This document shows positions 9,407 through 18,530 of a stretch of 64,000 nt of DNA, piece after piece. Every line of letters begins with the position of its first letter. Position 1 is the first letter of the stretch. The DNA lies in assembly GCF_036169555.1 (NCBI RefSeq), contig NZ_CP108032.1, positions 1,240,001-1,304,000 of the forward strand. Direction: 5' to 3'. Made by a program: the position numbers and the translations under genes. This DNA is from Streptomyces sp. NBC_00306. GTDB lineage: Bacteria > Actinomycetota > Actinomycetes > Streptomycetales > Streptomycetaceae. The notes beneath the pieces are model-generated. The model was not told the DNA's origin and made no database searches. It saw only the letters and a program-made list of their open reading frames with translations.

Positions 9407-10498
9407 TCAGCCCACCAGCGCCGTGTCCCGGGCCGGGGGCGTGGTCCGGGGCGTGGACGGCACGGTGATCCGGTGGGACGGGTCACGGACCTCGCCGACC
9501 AGCATCTCCAGCACGTCCTCCAGCGCGACCAGGCCCAGTACCTGTCCCGACGCGTCCGCGACCTGCGCCAGATGGGTGGCGGCCCGGCGCATCACGGTGA
9601 GGGCGTCGTCCAGCGGCAGTTCGGCCCGCAGCGTCGCCATGGGCCGCCAGATGTGCTGGGGCACGGCCCGTTCGCGGTCCTCCAGGTCGAGGACGTCCTT
9701 CACATGGAGATAGCCCATGTACGGCCCCGGCCCCTCGGCGCTCACGGGAAAGCGGGAGTAACCGGTGCGGACGGTCAGTTCCTCGATCCGGCGCGGGGTG
9801 ACCGACGGCGGGACCGTCACGAGGGCCGCGCGGGTGATCAGGACGTCGCTCACCGGGCGGGAGCCCAGTTCCAGGGCGTCCTCGAGCCGCTCCTGCTCGG
9901 CCGGCTCCAGCAGCCCGGCCTGCCCCGAGTCCTCGACCAGCTGGCCCAGCTGGTCGCTGGTGAAGACGGACTCCACCTCGTCCCTCGGCTCGACCCGGAA
10001 GGCACGCAGCACCAGCCGGGCACAGGCGCCGAGTGCCGCGGTGACCGGACGGCACAGCCGGGCGAAGGCGACGAGGCCCGGGCTGAGCCAGAGCGCGGTC
10101 TTCTCCGGTGCGGCCATGGCGAGGTTCTTCGGCACCATCTCGCCGATGACGAGATGCAGGAAGACGACCACGGCGAGCGCGATCACGAAGCCGAGCGGAT
10201 GGATCAGGCCCTCGGGAACGTGTGCCGCGTGGAAGACCGGCTCCAGCAGATGCGCGACGGTCGGCTCGGCGACCGCGCCGAGGGTCAGCGAGCAGATGGT
10301 GATGCCGAACTGTGCGGCCGCCATCATCTGCGGCAGATTCTCCAGTCCGTGCAGCACCTGCCGGGCCCGGGCCGAGCCCTCCGCCGCGAGGGGTTCGACC
10401 TGGCTGCGGCGGACGGACACGAGCGCGAACTCGGCCCCGACGAAGAACCCGTTCGCCAGGACCAGCAGTCCGGCGAAGGCCAGTTGGAGAACGCTCAT
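9407..10498 (-). CDS. DUF21/CBS-domain membrane protein (CorC-like, short form)
   Basis: This 363-residue protein belongs to the HlyC/CorC group, linked with magnesium or cobalt export and resistance. A DUF21 (CNNM) membrane domain covers about residues 1-190 with three or four helices (VLQLAFAGLLVLANGFFVGA; FVIALAVVVFLHLVIGEMVP). A CBS pair covers about 210-335. It lacks the C-terminal CorC domain that its neighbour has. Its ATG overlaps the stop of the upstream paralogue by four bases (ATGA), so the two are co-translated and could form a heteromer. Confidence 0.88.
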   Translation of the reverse strand: MSVLQLAFAGLLVLANGFFVGAEFALVSVRRSQVEPLAAEGSARARQVLHGLENLPQMMAAAQFGITICSLTLGAVAEPTVAHLLEPVFHAAHVPEGLIHPLGFVIALAVVVFLHLVIGEMVPKNLAMAAPEKTALWLSPGLVAFARLCRPVTAALGACARLVLRAFRVEPRDEVESVFTSDQLGQLVEDSGQAGLLEPAEQERLEDALELGSRPVSDVLITRAALVTVPPSVTPRRIEELTVRTGYSRFPVSAEGPGPYMGYLHVKDVLDLEDRERAVPQHIWRPMATLRAELPLDDALTVMRRAATHLAQVADASGQVLGLVALEDVLEMLVGEVRDPSHRITVPSTPRTTPPARDTALVG

Positions 10499-11835
10499 CG
10501 CGCTGCCTCCGTGAGCACCGGGACATCGGCGGTGCGCACGAGGCGCACCCGCTCGGCGCGGTAGCGCTCCACCTGGCGCACGGAGAGCCGCCAGCCGGGG
10601 AGTTCCGCGCGGTCCCCGGGGGCGGGGATGCGGCCCAGCAGATCGGCGACGAGTCCGGCCACGGTCTCGTACGGACCGTCGGGCACATCGAGGCCTATGC
10701 GGCGCAGGGTGAGCACCCGGCAGCTGCCGTCCGCCTCCCAGGCCGGCCGTCCGTCCTCGGCTGCCACCGGCGCGAGTTCGGGCTGGGCGTCGGCCTCGGC
10801 GTCGTGCTCGTCGCGGACCTCGCCGACGAGCTCCTCGACGATGTCCTCCAGGGTCACGACCCCGGCGGTGCCGCCGTACTCGTCGACCACCACCGCGATC
10901 GGCTGCTCGCTGCGCAGCCGCTCCAGCAGCTGCTGGACGGGCAGGGTCTCGGGGACCAGCAGCGGCGCGACGGCGACCTGGTCGACGGGGATGCGCGTGC
11001 GCTGGTCGGCGGGGACGGCGAGGGCGTCCTTCAAGTGCACCATGCCGACGATCTCGTCGATGCGCTCGCGGTAGACGGGGAAGCGTGAAAGCCCGGTCGC
11101 CCGGGTGAGGTTGAGGACGTCGGCAGCGGTGGCGTCGGTCTGGAGCGCGCTCATCTTCACCCGCGGCGTCATCACATGCTGCGCCGTGAGATGGCCGAGC
11201 GAGAGCGTGCGGACGAACAGGTCCGCGGTGTCCTGCTCCAGCGCGCCGGCCAGAGCCGAGTGGCGGGCCAGGGACATCAGCTCGCCGGGGGTGCGCGCGG
11301 ACGCCAGCTCGTCGGCCGGCTCGACACCGAACAGTCGTACGAGACGGTTGGCGGCCGAGTTGAGCAGGGTGATGACCGGGCGGAAGAGGGTCGAGAACAG
11401 GTGCTGCGGGCCTGCGACGAACCGCGCGACCTGGAGCGGCCGGGACACGGCCCAGTTCTTGGGGACCAGCTCGCCGATCACCATCTGGACGGCGGACGCG
11501 AGCAGCATGCCGATCACCACCGCGGCCCCGGAGACGGCCCCCGCGGGCAGCCCGGTGGCCGTCAGCGGCCCGTGGAGCAGCTGGGCGAGCGCCGGTTCGG
11601 CGAGCATGCCGACGACGAGCGAGGTGATGGTGATGCCGAGCTGGGTGCCGGACAGCTGGAAGGACAGCTCGCGCAGCGCCCGGACGACGTTGCCGGCCCG
11701 GCGGTCGCCCTCGGCGGCGGCCCGTTCGGCGTCGGGCCGGTCGACGGTGACGAGACCGAACTCCGCCGCGACGAAGAAGCCGTTGGCGAGGATCAGAAGG
11801 AAGGCTGCGGTGAGCAGCGACAAGGGGATGATCAT
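10495..11835 (-). CDS. DUF21/CBS/CorC-domain membrane protein (full form)
   Basis: This 446-residue paralogue of the next gene has all three parts of the family: DUF21 membrane domain (about 1-200, with ILANGFFVAAEFGLVTVDR), a CBS pair (about 215-345, including VVVDEYGGTAGVVTLEDIVE), and a CorC/HlyC transporter-associated domain (about 360-440). The Gly-rich acidic EDIVEELVGEVRDEHD segment is typical. The likely role is divalent metal (Mg or Co) handling at the cytoplasmic membrane; direct evidence is lacking. The gene starts a two-gene unit; about 200 bp upstream separates it from the hisG-linked gene. Confidence 0.9.
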   Translation of the reverse strand: MIIPLSLLTAAFLLILANGFFVAAEFGLVTVDRPDAERAAAEGDRRAGNVVRALRELSFQLSGTQLGITITSLVVGMLAEPALAQLLHGPLTATGLPAGAVSGAAVVIGMLLASAVQMVIGELVPKNWAVSRPLQVARFVAGPQHLFSTLFRPVITLLNSAANRLVRLFGVEPADELASARTPGELMSLARHSALAGALEQDTADLFVRTLSLGHLTAQHVMTPRVKMSALQTDATAADVLNLTRATGLSRFPVYRERIDEIVGMVHLKDALAVPADQRTRIPVDQVAVAPLLVPETLPVQQLLERLRSEQPIAVVVDEYGGTAGVVTLEDIVEELVGEVRDEHDAEADAQPELAPVAAEDGRPAWEADGSCRVLTLRRIGLDVPDGPYETVAGLVADLLGRIPAPGDRAELPGWRLSVRQVERYRAERVRLVRTADVPVLTEAAR

Positions 11836-12037
11836 GCCGCCGCCTCCTGGGAGGGGGCGGCGCAGGTACTACCGGACGATCCGTCCATTGCTGGAGGGAG
11901 TCACTCCTCGGGTCGGTGGAGAGTCCCGCGGGCCGCGGACGGCCGGGGGTGGGCGGGACGGGGCGCGCTCGGCGCCGCCGTCACCAGAGTAGACAAGCAA
12001 GCCGCGGACGCGGCAGGGGCATCGCCGCTCGAAACGC

Positions 12038-12505
12038 TCAGTGAGCGTCCGAGCTGCCGCGGGACTCCGACAGCGCCCGCAGTGCGCGGGCGTCACGGAT
12101 CGCGTGCTGCTTGGCGATTCCGGGCTGGATGCCCAGTACAGGCAGGCTGGTTCCGTCACTCAGATCGAGGAAGACCCAGGGGTCACCCGGACGGAGGTTG
12201 ACACGCAGGATCTCCGCCCACTCCAGCCGCCTGGTGCGGGTGATGTTGACGACAGTGACCCCGCTCGTGTCGGCGACGACCTTGGGCCGGCTCAGCAATG
12301 TCAGGACACCGAGGAAGAGCACCGCGGTGAAGACGAAGCTGCTCCGCTCCCCCGCGCTGAGGTTCTCCAGCAGCAGGGCGACGGCGGTGATGACGACGAA
12401 CATCGCCGCGCCCACGGTCAGCAGGACCAATCGGGTGCGTGTGGGCCGGAACGTGACCGGCAGCGCGGGGACTTCGGGCGCGGAAGCGGGCATGGTGTCG
12501 GGCAT
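12038..12505 (-). CDS. PH-domain-like small membrane protein downstream of hisG
   Basis: This 155-residue protein has a short polar N-terminus, two hydrophobic segments near residues 27-47 and 57-75 (LVLLTVGAAMFVVITAVALL; SFVFTAVLFLGVLTLL), and a C-terminal PH-like region with VADTSGVTVVNITRTRRLEW, a pattern common in actinobacterial bPH proteins. The molecular function is unknown. Its start lies two bases after the hisG stop, so it is almost surely in the same transcript. Confidence 0.75.
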   Translation of the reverse strand: MPDTMPASAPEVPALPVTFRPTRTRLVLLTVGAAMFVVITAVALLLENLSAGERSSFVFTAVLFLGVLTLLSRPKVVADTSGVTVVNITRTRRLEWAEILRVNLRPGDPWVFLDLSDGTSLPVLGIQPGIAKQHAIRDARALRALSESRGSSDAH

Positions 12506-12507
12506 CC

Positions 12508-13356
12508 TCAGAGCCGGCAGGCGTGAATGGCGGTGGTGAGGATGGCGCGGGCGCCGAGGTCGTAGAGATCGTCCATGATCCGCTGCGCCTCCTTGGCGGC
12601 GACCATGGAGCGCACGGCGACCCAGCCCTCGTGGTGCAGCGGCGAGATGGTCGGGGACTCGAGGCCCGGGGTGAGGGCCACGGCCTGCTCCAGGTGCTCG
12701 ACCCGGCAGTCGTAGTCCATCATCACGTAGCTCCGCGCGACCAGGACGCCCTGGAGGCGGCGCAGGAACTGCTGCACCTTCGGGTCGTCGGTCTCCGCGC
12801 CGGTGCGCCGGATGACGACCGCCTCGGAGGTCATGATCGGCTCGCCGATGACTTCGAGGCCCGCGTTGCGCAGCGAGGTCCCGGTCTCCACGACGTCGGC
12901 GATGACCTGGGCCACACCGAGCTCGATCGCCGTCTCGACCGCTCCGTCGAGGTGGACGACGGAGGCGTCGATGCCGTGCTCGGCGAGGTGCTTGGCGACG
13001 ATGCCCTCGTAGGAGGTGGCGACCGTCATGCCGCCGAACTCGCCGACCCCGGACGCGGTGCCGGGCTTGGTGGCGTAGCGGAAGGTGGAGCGGGCGAAAC
13101 CGAGCTGGAGGATCTCCTCGGCGCTGGCGCCGGAGTCCAGCAGCAGGTCGCGGCCCGTGATGCCGATGTCGAGCCGGCCGGAGCTCACATAGATCGCGAT
13201 GTCGCGCGGCCGCAGATAGAAGAACTCGACCTCGTTCTCGGGGTCGACGAGCACGAGCTCCTTGGACTCCTTGCGCTGCTGGTAGCCGGCCTCATGGAGC
13301 ATCGCCGACGCAGGTCCGGACAGTGAACCCTTGTTGGGGACGGCGATGCGCAGCAT
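12508..13356 (-). CDS. hisG: ATP phosphoribosyltransferase (long form)
   Basis: This 282-residue enzyme joins ATP and PRPP in the first, feedback-controlled step of histidine synthesis. The start MLRIAVPNKGSLSGPA at 13356 gives the known actinobacterial length. The catalytic part covers about residues 1-205 (DIGITGRDLLLDSGA; the PRPP loop in DVVETGTSLRNAGLEVI), and the C-terminal histidine-binding ACT-like domain covers about 210-282, marking the HisG-long form that does not need HisZ. It follows hisE by 50 bp and lies at the end of the riboflavin gene run, away from other his genes. Confidence 0.96.
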   Translation of the reverse strand: MLRIAVPNKGSLSGPASAMLHEAGYQQRKESKELVLVDPENEVEFFYLRPRDIAIYVSSGRLDIGITGRDLLLDSGASAEEILQLGFARSTFRYATKPGTASGVGEFGGMTVATSYEGIVAKHLAEHGIDASVVHLDGAVETAIELGVAQVIADVVETGTSLRNAGLEVIGEPIMTSEAVVIRRTGAETDDPKVQQFLRRLQGVLVARSYVMMDYDCRVEHLEQAVALTPGLESPTISPLHHEGWVAVRSMVAAKEAQRIMDDLYDLGARAILTTAIHACRL

Positions 13357-13406
13357 GAGTCGGGCTTCCTTCGTGCGTAGGGAGTGTTCTGCGTTGACGG
13401 GTGTGC

Positions 13407-13679
13407 TCAGAGGTGGGCGTAGACGTCGTCGAGCGAGATCCCGCGCGCGACCATCATCACCTGGACGTGGTACAGCAGCTGCGAGATCTCCTCGGCGGCG
13501 GCTTCCTTGCCCTCGTACTCGGCGGCCATCCACACCTCGGCGGCTTCCTCGACGACCTTCTTGCCGATGGCATGCACACCCTTGTCCACCAGTTCGGCAG
13601 TACGGGAGGTGGCCGGGTCGCCGTTCTTCGCCTTGAGCTGCAGCTCGGCGAAGAGCTCTTCGAAGGTTTTGTTCGCCAT
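13407..13679 (-). CDS. hisE: phosphoribosyl-ATP pyrophosphatase
   Basis: This 90-residue all-helical enzyme performs the second step of histidine synthesis, cleaving PR-ATP to PR-AMP and pyrophosphate. The MazG-like fold is marked by [20 protein letters not shown], whose acidic residues bind magnesium, and by [16 protein letters not shown]. It is a separate hisE and not fused to hisI. The gene sits 71 bp after ribH and 50 bp before hisG, on the same strand. Confidence 0.95.
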   Translation of the reverse strand: MANKTFEELFAELQLKAKNGDPATSRTAELVDKGVHAIGKKVVEEAAEVWMAAEYEGKEAAAEEISQLLYHVQVMMVARGISLDDVYAHL

Positions 13680-13750
13680 GATGGTCTCAGAGTAAGGGGT
13701 GCGGAAAGGCGGACACGCAGCGCCTCGGCCGACGGGTGCCGGCCGGACGC

Positions 13751-14236
13751 TCAGCGCCAGGGTTCGCTGACGGTCCGCAGCGTGGCCGCGGTGGCCACGG
13801 CGGCGGTCACGGCCTCGTGCCCCTTGTCCTCGTGCGAGCCCTCGATCCCGGCCCGGTCCAGCGCCTGCTCCTCGTTGTCACAGGTCAGTACGCCGAATCC
13901 GATCGGGACACCGGTGTCGATCGACACCTGGGTGAGGCCCTGGGTGACGCCCTGGCACACATACTCGAAGTGCGGTGTACCACCGCGGATGACGACGCCG
14001 AGCGCGACGATCGCGTCGTAGCCGCGGCCGGCCAGCACCTTGGCGACCACGGGAAGCTCGAAGCTGCCGGGGACGCGCAGCAGTGTCGGCTCGTCGATGC
14101 CCAGCTCGTGCAGTGCGCGCAGAGCGCCGTCGACCAGCCCGTCCATCACCTTCTCGTGCCACTGCGCCGCGATCACCGCGACCCGCAGGTCGCCGCAGTT
14201 GCGTACGGACAGTTCGGGTGCACCCTTGCCGCTCAT
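13751..14236 (-). CDS. ribH: 6,7-dimethyl-8-ribityllumazine synthase
   Basis: This 161-residue enzyme condenses 5-amino-6-ribitylaminouracil with dihydroxybutanone phosphate, the penultimate step of riboflavin synthesis. Signatures include [34 protein letters not shown] (substrate loop with the conserved His) and [16 protein letters not shown]. Length is normal, with a C-terminal tail of about 10 residues. It follows ribBA by 24 bp and completes the rib set. Family members form 60-mer or pentameric shells. Confidence 0.97.
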   Translation of the reverse strand: MSGKGAPELSVRNCGDLRVAVIAAQWHEKVMDGLVDGALRALHELGIDEPTLLRVPGSFELPVVAKVLAGRGYDAIVALGVVIRGGTPHFEYVCQGVTQGLTQVSIDTGVPIGFGVLTCDNEEQALDRAGIEGSHEDKGHEAVTAAVATAATLRTVSEPWR

Positions 14237-14260
14237 GTCTCTCCTTGACGCTTACTGGCT

Positions 14261-15550
14261 TTACTGGTTGCCGCAGGCGGACGCGCCGGTGGCGTCGAGC
14301 CGGGGCAGGTCGTGTCCCATCCGGTCCCGCTTGGTGCGCAGATACCGGAGGTTGTGCTCACCCGCGTGGACGGGCATGGGCTCGCGGCCGTGCACGGTGA
14401 GACCGTGCCGGACCAGCGCGCTGATCTTGTCGGGATTGTTGGTCATCAGCCGCAGGCTGCGGACACCGAGGTCCTCGAGGATCTGGGCGCCGGCAGCGTA
14501 GTCGCGGGCGTCCGCGGGCAGCCCCAGTTCGAGGTTGGCGTCGAGCGTGTCGCGGCCGCGCTCCTGGAGTTCGTACGCCCGCAGCTTGGACAGCAGGCCG
14601 ATGCCGCGGCCCTCGTGGCCGCGGAGATAGACGACGACGCCCCGGCCGTTCTTGGTGATGTGCTCCATGGACTCCTGGAGCTGGGGGCCGCAGTCGCAGC
14701 GCAGCGAGTGGAAGATGTCGCCGGTCAGGCACTCGGAGTGGACGCGCACGAGGACGTCCTCGCCGTCGCCGATGTCGCCGTGGACGAGCGCGACGTGCTC
14801 GATGCCGTCGACAGTGGAGCGGTAGCCGTAGGCGGTGAACTGCCCGAAGGAGGTGGGCAGGTTGACCGCGGCCTCGCGCTTGACCGTCGGCTCGGCGGAG
14901 CGCCGGTAGGCGATCAGGTCCTCGATGGAGATGATCGTCAGACCGTGCTTGCGGGCGAACGGGATCAGCTCGGGCAGCCGCAGCATCACCCCGTCCTCGC
15001 CGGCGATCTCGACGATCGCCCCGGCGGGGCGCAGACCGGCGAGCCGGGCGAGGTCGACGGCGGCCTCGGTGTGACCGTTGCGGACCAGGACGCCGCCGGA
15101 CTTGGCCCGCAGCGGGAAGACATGGCCGGGGCGCACGAAGTCGGAGGCTTCGGCCCGGCCGCCGGCCAGCAGCTGGAGCGTGGTGGCGCGGTCGGCGGCC
15201 GAGATACCGGTGGTGACGCCGTGGGCGGAGCTCGCGTCGACGGAGACGGTGAACGCCGTCTGCATGGACTCGGTGTTGTGCTCCACCATCTGGGGCAGCT
15301 CCAGCCGCTCCAGTTCGTCGCTCTCCATCGGCGCGCAGATCAGGCCGCGGCACTCGCTCATCATGAAGGCGACGATCTCGGGGGTGGCCTTCTCGGCGGC
15401 GATGACGAGGTCTCCCTCGTTCTCGCGGTCCTCGTCGTCGACCACCACGACGGGGCGTCCGGCGGCGATGTCACGGATGGCCTGCTCCACCGGGTCGAGG
15501 GCGAAGTCCTCGACGTTGTCGGTGGAGTACCAGGTGGGCTGTGCCGTCAT
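14261..15550 (-). CDS. ribBA: bifunctional DHBP synthase / GTP cyclohydrolase II
   Basis: This 429-residue fusion makes both riboflavin precursors. Residues about 18-215 are 3,4-dihydroxy-2-butanone-4-phosphate synthase, with the acidic metal site [10 protein letters not shown] near 38-47 and RPGHVFPL. Residues about 220-415 are GTP cyclohydrolase II, with three zinc cysteines in [20 protein letters not shown] and the [13 protein letters not shown] segment. A short C-terminal tail ([10 protein letters not shown]) follows. The ATG at 15550 overlaps the ribM stop by four bases (ATGA), so translation is coupled. Confidence 0.97.
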   Translation of the reverse strand: MTAQPTWYSTDNVEDFALDPVEQAIRDIAAGRPVVVVDDEDRENEGDLVIAAEKATPEIVAFMMSECRGLICAPMESDELERLELPQMVEHNTESMQTAFTVSVDASSAHGVTTGISAADRATTLQLLAGGRAEASDFVRPGHVFPLRAKSGGVLVRNGHTEAAVDLARLAGLRPAGAIVEIAGEDGVMLRLPELIPFARKHGLTIISIEDLIAYRRSAEPTVKREAAVNLPTSFGQFTAYGYRSTVDGIEHVALVHGDIGDGEDVLVRVHSECLTGDIFHSLRCDCGPQLQESMEHITKNGRGVVVYLRGHEGRGIGLLSKLRAYELQERGRDTLDANLELGLPADARDYAAGAQILEDLGVRSLRLMTNNPDKISALVRHGLTVHGREPMPVHAGEHNLRYLRTKRDRMGHDLPRLDATGASACGNQ

Positions 15551-16200
15551 GCTGCTGCTCCTTCCAGAGCGGGCTTGACGCTCCCACGGGAGCGCAGCCA
15601 CCAGTCGCGCATGCCCCACAGGACGAGCGCGAAGTAGACCACGTAGACCAGGCCGGAGAAGGCCAGGCCGCTGTTGAAGGCCAGCGGGACGCCGACGAGG
15701 TCGACGAGCAGCCAGGCGAACCAGAACTCGACCAGCCCACGGGCCTGGGCGACCATCGCGACGAGCGTGCCGACGAAGATGTACGCGTCGGCCCACGGGC
15801 TCCACGACAGCGACGGGTAGAGGGTGAACAGCCCGCCCACGGCGAGTGTGCCGACGAGGGCACCGCCCGCGAGGAGGCCGCGCTCCTTCCAGGTGGCGAA
15901 CCGGACGGCGATGGACCCGTCCTGGGCCTGCTGCCGGCCGCGGCGCCACTGCTGCCAGCCCCACAGCGCCACGCCGATGACGAGGAGCTGCTTGCCGACT
16001 CCGCCGCTGAGCTGGGCGGAGGCGTACGCCGCGACGAGGATGACACCGGAGGCGAACTGGGCCGGCCAGGTCCAGATGGAGCGCCGCCAGCCGAGCGCGA
16101 GCGCGAGCAGCCCGACGCAGTTCCCGATCATGTCCGACCACAGGATGTGCTGGTCGAAGGCCGTGAAGGCCTCGGCGTTGAGCCAGGACAGAGCGCTCAC
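15547..16200 (-). CDS. ribM: riboflavin transporter of the PnuC family
   Basis: This 217-residue membrane protein has six to seven hydrophobic segments and PnuC-family marks ([20 protein letters not shown] near the N-terminus; [20 protein letters not shown]). PnuC proteins were first known for nicotinamide riboside uptake, but members inside FMN-controlled riboflavin operons (RibM of S. davawensis and Corynebacterium) move riboflavin. The place between ribE and ribBA behind an FMN riboswitch supports that reading. The GTG start at 16200 overlaps the ribE stop, and its own stop overlaps ribBA. Confidence 0.88.
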   Translation of the reverse strand: MSALSWLNAEAFTAFDQHILWSDMIGNCVGLLALALGWRRSIWTWPAQFASGVILVAAYASAQLSGGVGKQLLVIGVALWGWQQWRRGRQQAQDGSIAVRFATWKERGLLAGGALVGTLAVGGLFTLYPSLSWSPWADAYIFVGTLVAMVAQARGLVEFWFAWLLVDLVGVPLAFNSGLAFSGLVYVVYFALVLWGMRDWWLRSRGSVKPALEGAAA

Positions 16201-16805
16201 CGGGCTGTCTCCTCGGTACCGGCGCCGAGCAGCCGCTCGACGTACTTGGCGATGACGTCGACCTCGAGGTTGACCGGGTCGCCGCTCTGCTTGATGCCGA
16301 GCGTGGTCAGCGCGAGGGTGGTGGGAATGAGGCTGATCGTGAAGTAGTCGGGTCCGGCGTCGACGACGGTGAGGCTGACGCCGTCGACCGTGATGGAGCC
16401 CTTCTCGACGACGTAGCGCGTGAGGTCGGCGGGGAGCGAGATCTTGACGATCTCCCAGTTCTCGGAGGGCTTGCGCTCCAGGACCGTGCCGACGTTGTCG
16501 ACATGTCCCTGGACGATGTGCCCGCCGAGCCGCCCGCCGACGGCCATGGGCCGTTCGAGGTTGACGCGGGAACCGGCCTGGAGCGCGCCGAGGCTGGAGC
16601 GGTCGAGTGTCTCGGCCATGACGTCGGCCGTGAACTCGCCGTCGGCGGTGTCGACCACGGTGAGGCAGACGCCGTTGACGGCGATCGAGTCGCCGTGCTT
16701 GGCGCCGTCGGTGACGACGGGTCCGCGCAGTCGGAAACGCGAGGAGTCGCCGAGGTTCTCGACGGCGGTGACCTCACCCAGTTCTTCGACGATTCCGGTG
16801 AACAC
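16197..16805 (-). CDS. ribE: riboflavin synthase alpha chain
   Basis: This 202-residue enzyme dismutates two lumazine molecules to riboflavin and the ribitylaminouracil precursor. Two homologous beta-barrel repeats are visible: the first begins with the invariant [11 protein letters not shown] after the GTG start, the second follows [15 protein letters not shown] near residue 95. The start at 16805 is chosen because the family begins with M-FTGIVE and because GAAGGAG lies 8 bases upstream, inside the end of ribD. The stop and the ribM start overlap. Confidence 0.97.
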   Translation of the reverse strand: MFTGIVEELGEVTAVENLGDSSRFRLRGPVVTDGAKHGDSIAVNGVCLTVVDTADGEFTADVMAETLDRSSLGALQAGSRVNLERPMAVGGRLGGHIVQGHVDNVGTVLERKPSENWEIVKISLPADLTRYVVEKGSITVDGVSLTVVDAGPDYFTISLIPTTLALTTLGIKQSGDPVNLEVDVIAKYVERLLGAGTEETAR

Positions 16806-16807
16806 GC

Positions 16808-17881
16808 TCAGCGCTCCTTCGGTGTGGCAGTGATACGCAGATCGGGGCCGATACGGACGGCTTCCGTCACGTCGAGGCGCAACGCCTCGGGGAGAGTGGA
16901 GATTCCGGCGTCGGCGAGGGCCGCGGGGCCCGCACCGAGGAGGACGGGGGCGAGATAGCCGACGACTTGGTCGACCGCTCCTTCGGCGACGAAGGCGCCC
17001 GCGAGGGTGGGCCCGCCTTCGAGCAGTACGGAACGGACGCCGCGTTCGTGGAGGGCCGTCAGCAGGGCCGGCACGGACAGCCCGCGCCCGGCCCTCGGCA
17101 GTCGTACGACATCGGGGAGATCGGTGGTCGCGTCGTCGGCGACCGCGACCAGGGTGGGCGCGGCGTCGTCGAGGACCCGGGCGCCGGGCTTCACCACGGT
17201 GGCCTCGGTGTCGAGAACGACGCGCAGGGGCTGGGTGGCGCCCTCGATCCCGCGGACCGCGAGGTGCGGGTCGTCCGCGCGGGCGGTGCCGGAGCCGACC
17301 ACGACCGCGTCGGCCTCGGCGCGCAGCCGGTGGACGTCGGCGCGGGCCTCGGGCGAGGTGATCCAGCGGCTGGTGCCGTCGGCGGCGGCGATACGGCCGT
17401 CCAGGGTGGCGGCGTACTTCCACCGGACGAAGGGGCGGCCGCGGCGTATGGCGGTGAGCCAGGCGGTGTTGCCCGCCGCGGCCTCCTCGGCCAGCAGGCC
17501 GGCCTCCGCCGGGATGCCGGCGGCGCGCAGGGTGTCACCGCCGCCGGTGGCCTGCGGGTTGGGGTCGGCGACGGCGTAGACGACGCGGCCGATCCCGGCG
17601 TCGACGAGTGCCTGCGAACAGGGGCCGGTGCGACCGGTGTGGTTGCAGGGTTCGAGGGTGACGTACGCGGTGCCCCCACGGGCCCGGTCGCCCGCGTCGC
17701 GCAGGGCGTGGACCTCGGCGTGCGGGCCGCCGGCGCGCTGGTGGTAGCCCTCGCCGACGATCCGGCCGGATGCATCGGTGATGACACACCCGACGACCGG
17801 GTTGGGGCTGGTGGAGCCGAGTCCGCGGGCGGCGAGCGTGATCGCTCGGCGCATGGCGGTGATGTCGGCTGCGGTGGCCAC
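16808..17881 (-). CDS. ribD: riboflavin deaminase/reductase RibD
   Basis: This 357-residue enzyme performs two steps after GTP cyclohydrolase: deamination of the pyrimidine ring and reduction of the ribose side chain. The N-terminal cytidine-deaminase-like domain (1 to about 145) has the zinc motif GGPHAEVHALRDAGD and PCNHTGRTGPCSQAL. The C-terminal NADPH-dependent reductase domain covers about 150-350 (RPFVRWKYAATLDGRIA; LLEGGPTLAGAF). The GTG start at 17881 has GAGGAGGA just upstream. It is the first gene behind the FMN riboswitch, with a 155-nt leader between them. Confidence 0.97.
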   Translation of the reverse strand: MATAADITAMRRAITLAARGLGSTSPNPVVGCVITDASGRIVGEGYHQRAGGPHAEVHALRDAGDRARGGTAYVTLEPCNHTGRTGPCSQALVDAGIGRVVYAVADPNPQATGGGDTLRAAGIPAEAGLLAEEAAAGNTAWLTAIRRGRPFVRWKYAATLDGRIAAADGTSRWITSPEARADVHRLRAEADAVVVGSGTARADDPHLAVRGIEGATQPLRVVLDTEATVVKPGARVLDDAAPTLVAVADDATTDLPDVVRLPRAGRGLSVPALLTALHERGVRSVLLEGGPTLAGAFVAEGAVDQVVGYLAPVLLGAGPAALADAGISTLPEALRLDVTEAVRIGPDLRITATPKER

Positions 17882-18036
17882 CGGGTCCTCCTGCCTCTTC
17901 GGGCACGGACTCCGGGGCCTGTCGACGAACGACAGAGAAGCGGGACGTCACCGTACGGCTGCGCCTGGGCCGAGCACGCCGGTTGTCGTGAAACAACCAG
18001 CCACTACGGCCGGCATGCCGCGTAGGGCCGCCCGCC
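17882..18036 (-). promoter_or_regulatory. expression platform between FMN riboswitch and ribD
   Basis: No gene is present. A small hairpin (GGTTGT at 17981-17986 with ACAACC at 17993-17998) and a GC-rich inverted segment near 18004-18030 lie between aptamer and start codon. No terminator with a T-run is seen, so control by occlusion of the ribD ribosome-binding site is at least as likely as premature termination. Confidence 0.45.
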
Positions 18037-18163
18037 GCGCACTGCCTCCCATCCGGACTTTAACCGTCGGTCCAGGAATTTCACCTGGTCAACCGTCCGC
18101 TGGATGCGGACGGGTCGCGGACTGTAACCGCCGGTTCGGAATTTCACCGACCCCGGAGTGCGC
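18037..18163 (-). promoter_or_regulatory. FMN riboswitch (RFN element)
   Basis: Read on the minus strand, the element begins with GCGCACT (18163-18157) and ends with AGTGCGC (18043-18037), which pair as P1. Between them lie two copies of the conserved GGTGAAATTCC-type segment (both GGTGAAATTCC), the GGCGGTTA/GACGGTTAAAGTCCG segments and GATGGGAGG, all diagnostic for the RFN aptamer. It binds FMN and lowers expression of the ribD-ribE-ribM-ribBA-ribH unit that follows. Confidence 0.95.
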
Positions 18164-18263
18164 TGCTGCTGATACAGGGCAATTCTGCCACGCCTGGGCG
18201 TGGGCCATGCGAGTGAACAGATGTGTGCTGACTCACAAGTCTAGACATGCCGCACAAGAGGGC

Positions 18264-18383
18264 GAGCGCACGGCCGGCCGTGAGACGAACACCCCGCGGG
18301 TGTGAGCGCACGGCCGGCCGTGAGGCGAACACCCCGCGGGTGTGAGCGCACGGCCGGCCGTGAGGCGAACACCCCGCGGGCCA
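18264..18383. repeat. three 40-bp tandem repeats with internal palindromes
   Basis: Units start at 18264, 18304 and 18344; the first two are full length and differ at one base, the third is cut at its end. Each unit holds the perfect 14-bp palindrome CACGGCCGGCCGTG and a second inverted repeat ACACCC/GGGTGT, so each can form two hairpins. The array sits exactly between the riboflavin regulatory region and the chitinase-type promoter. It could serve as tandem terminators or protein-binding sites. Confidence 0.9.
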
Positions 18384-18387
18384 CGAT

Positions 18388-18429
18388 TGGTTCAGACCTA
18401 TTGACGGACTGGTCTAGTCCTTTTAGTCT
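18388..18429 (+). promoter_or_regulatory. chitinase-type promoter without a chitinase gene
   Basis: TGGTTCAGACCT (18388-18399) and TGGTCTAGTCCT (18410-18421) are direct repeats flanking TTGACG (18401-18406), with TAGTCT at 18424-18429 after a 17-bp spacer. The layout is nearly identical to the promoter at 2423 of the real chitinase in this window, and the second repeat resembles a DasR operator. The next gene, about 100 bp downstream, is an NAD(P)-binding protein and not a chitinase. Confidence 0.7.
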
Positions 18430-18530
18430 CTGGCGCACCTCGGCATGCGCGCGGGGTGTGGACTGCCCGGCGGCGGAGTCCCGGCCCTTGCCGCCGTCGG
18501 GCTTCTGCCGGACCTGGCAGGGTGGGCGCC

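Noticed and set aside
18235..18250. DasR-like core GTCTAGAC upstream of the FMN riboswitch
   Set aside because: Only the 8-bp core matches; the outer bases of the operator consensus do not, so chance is likely.
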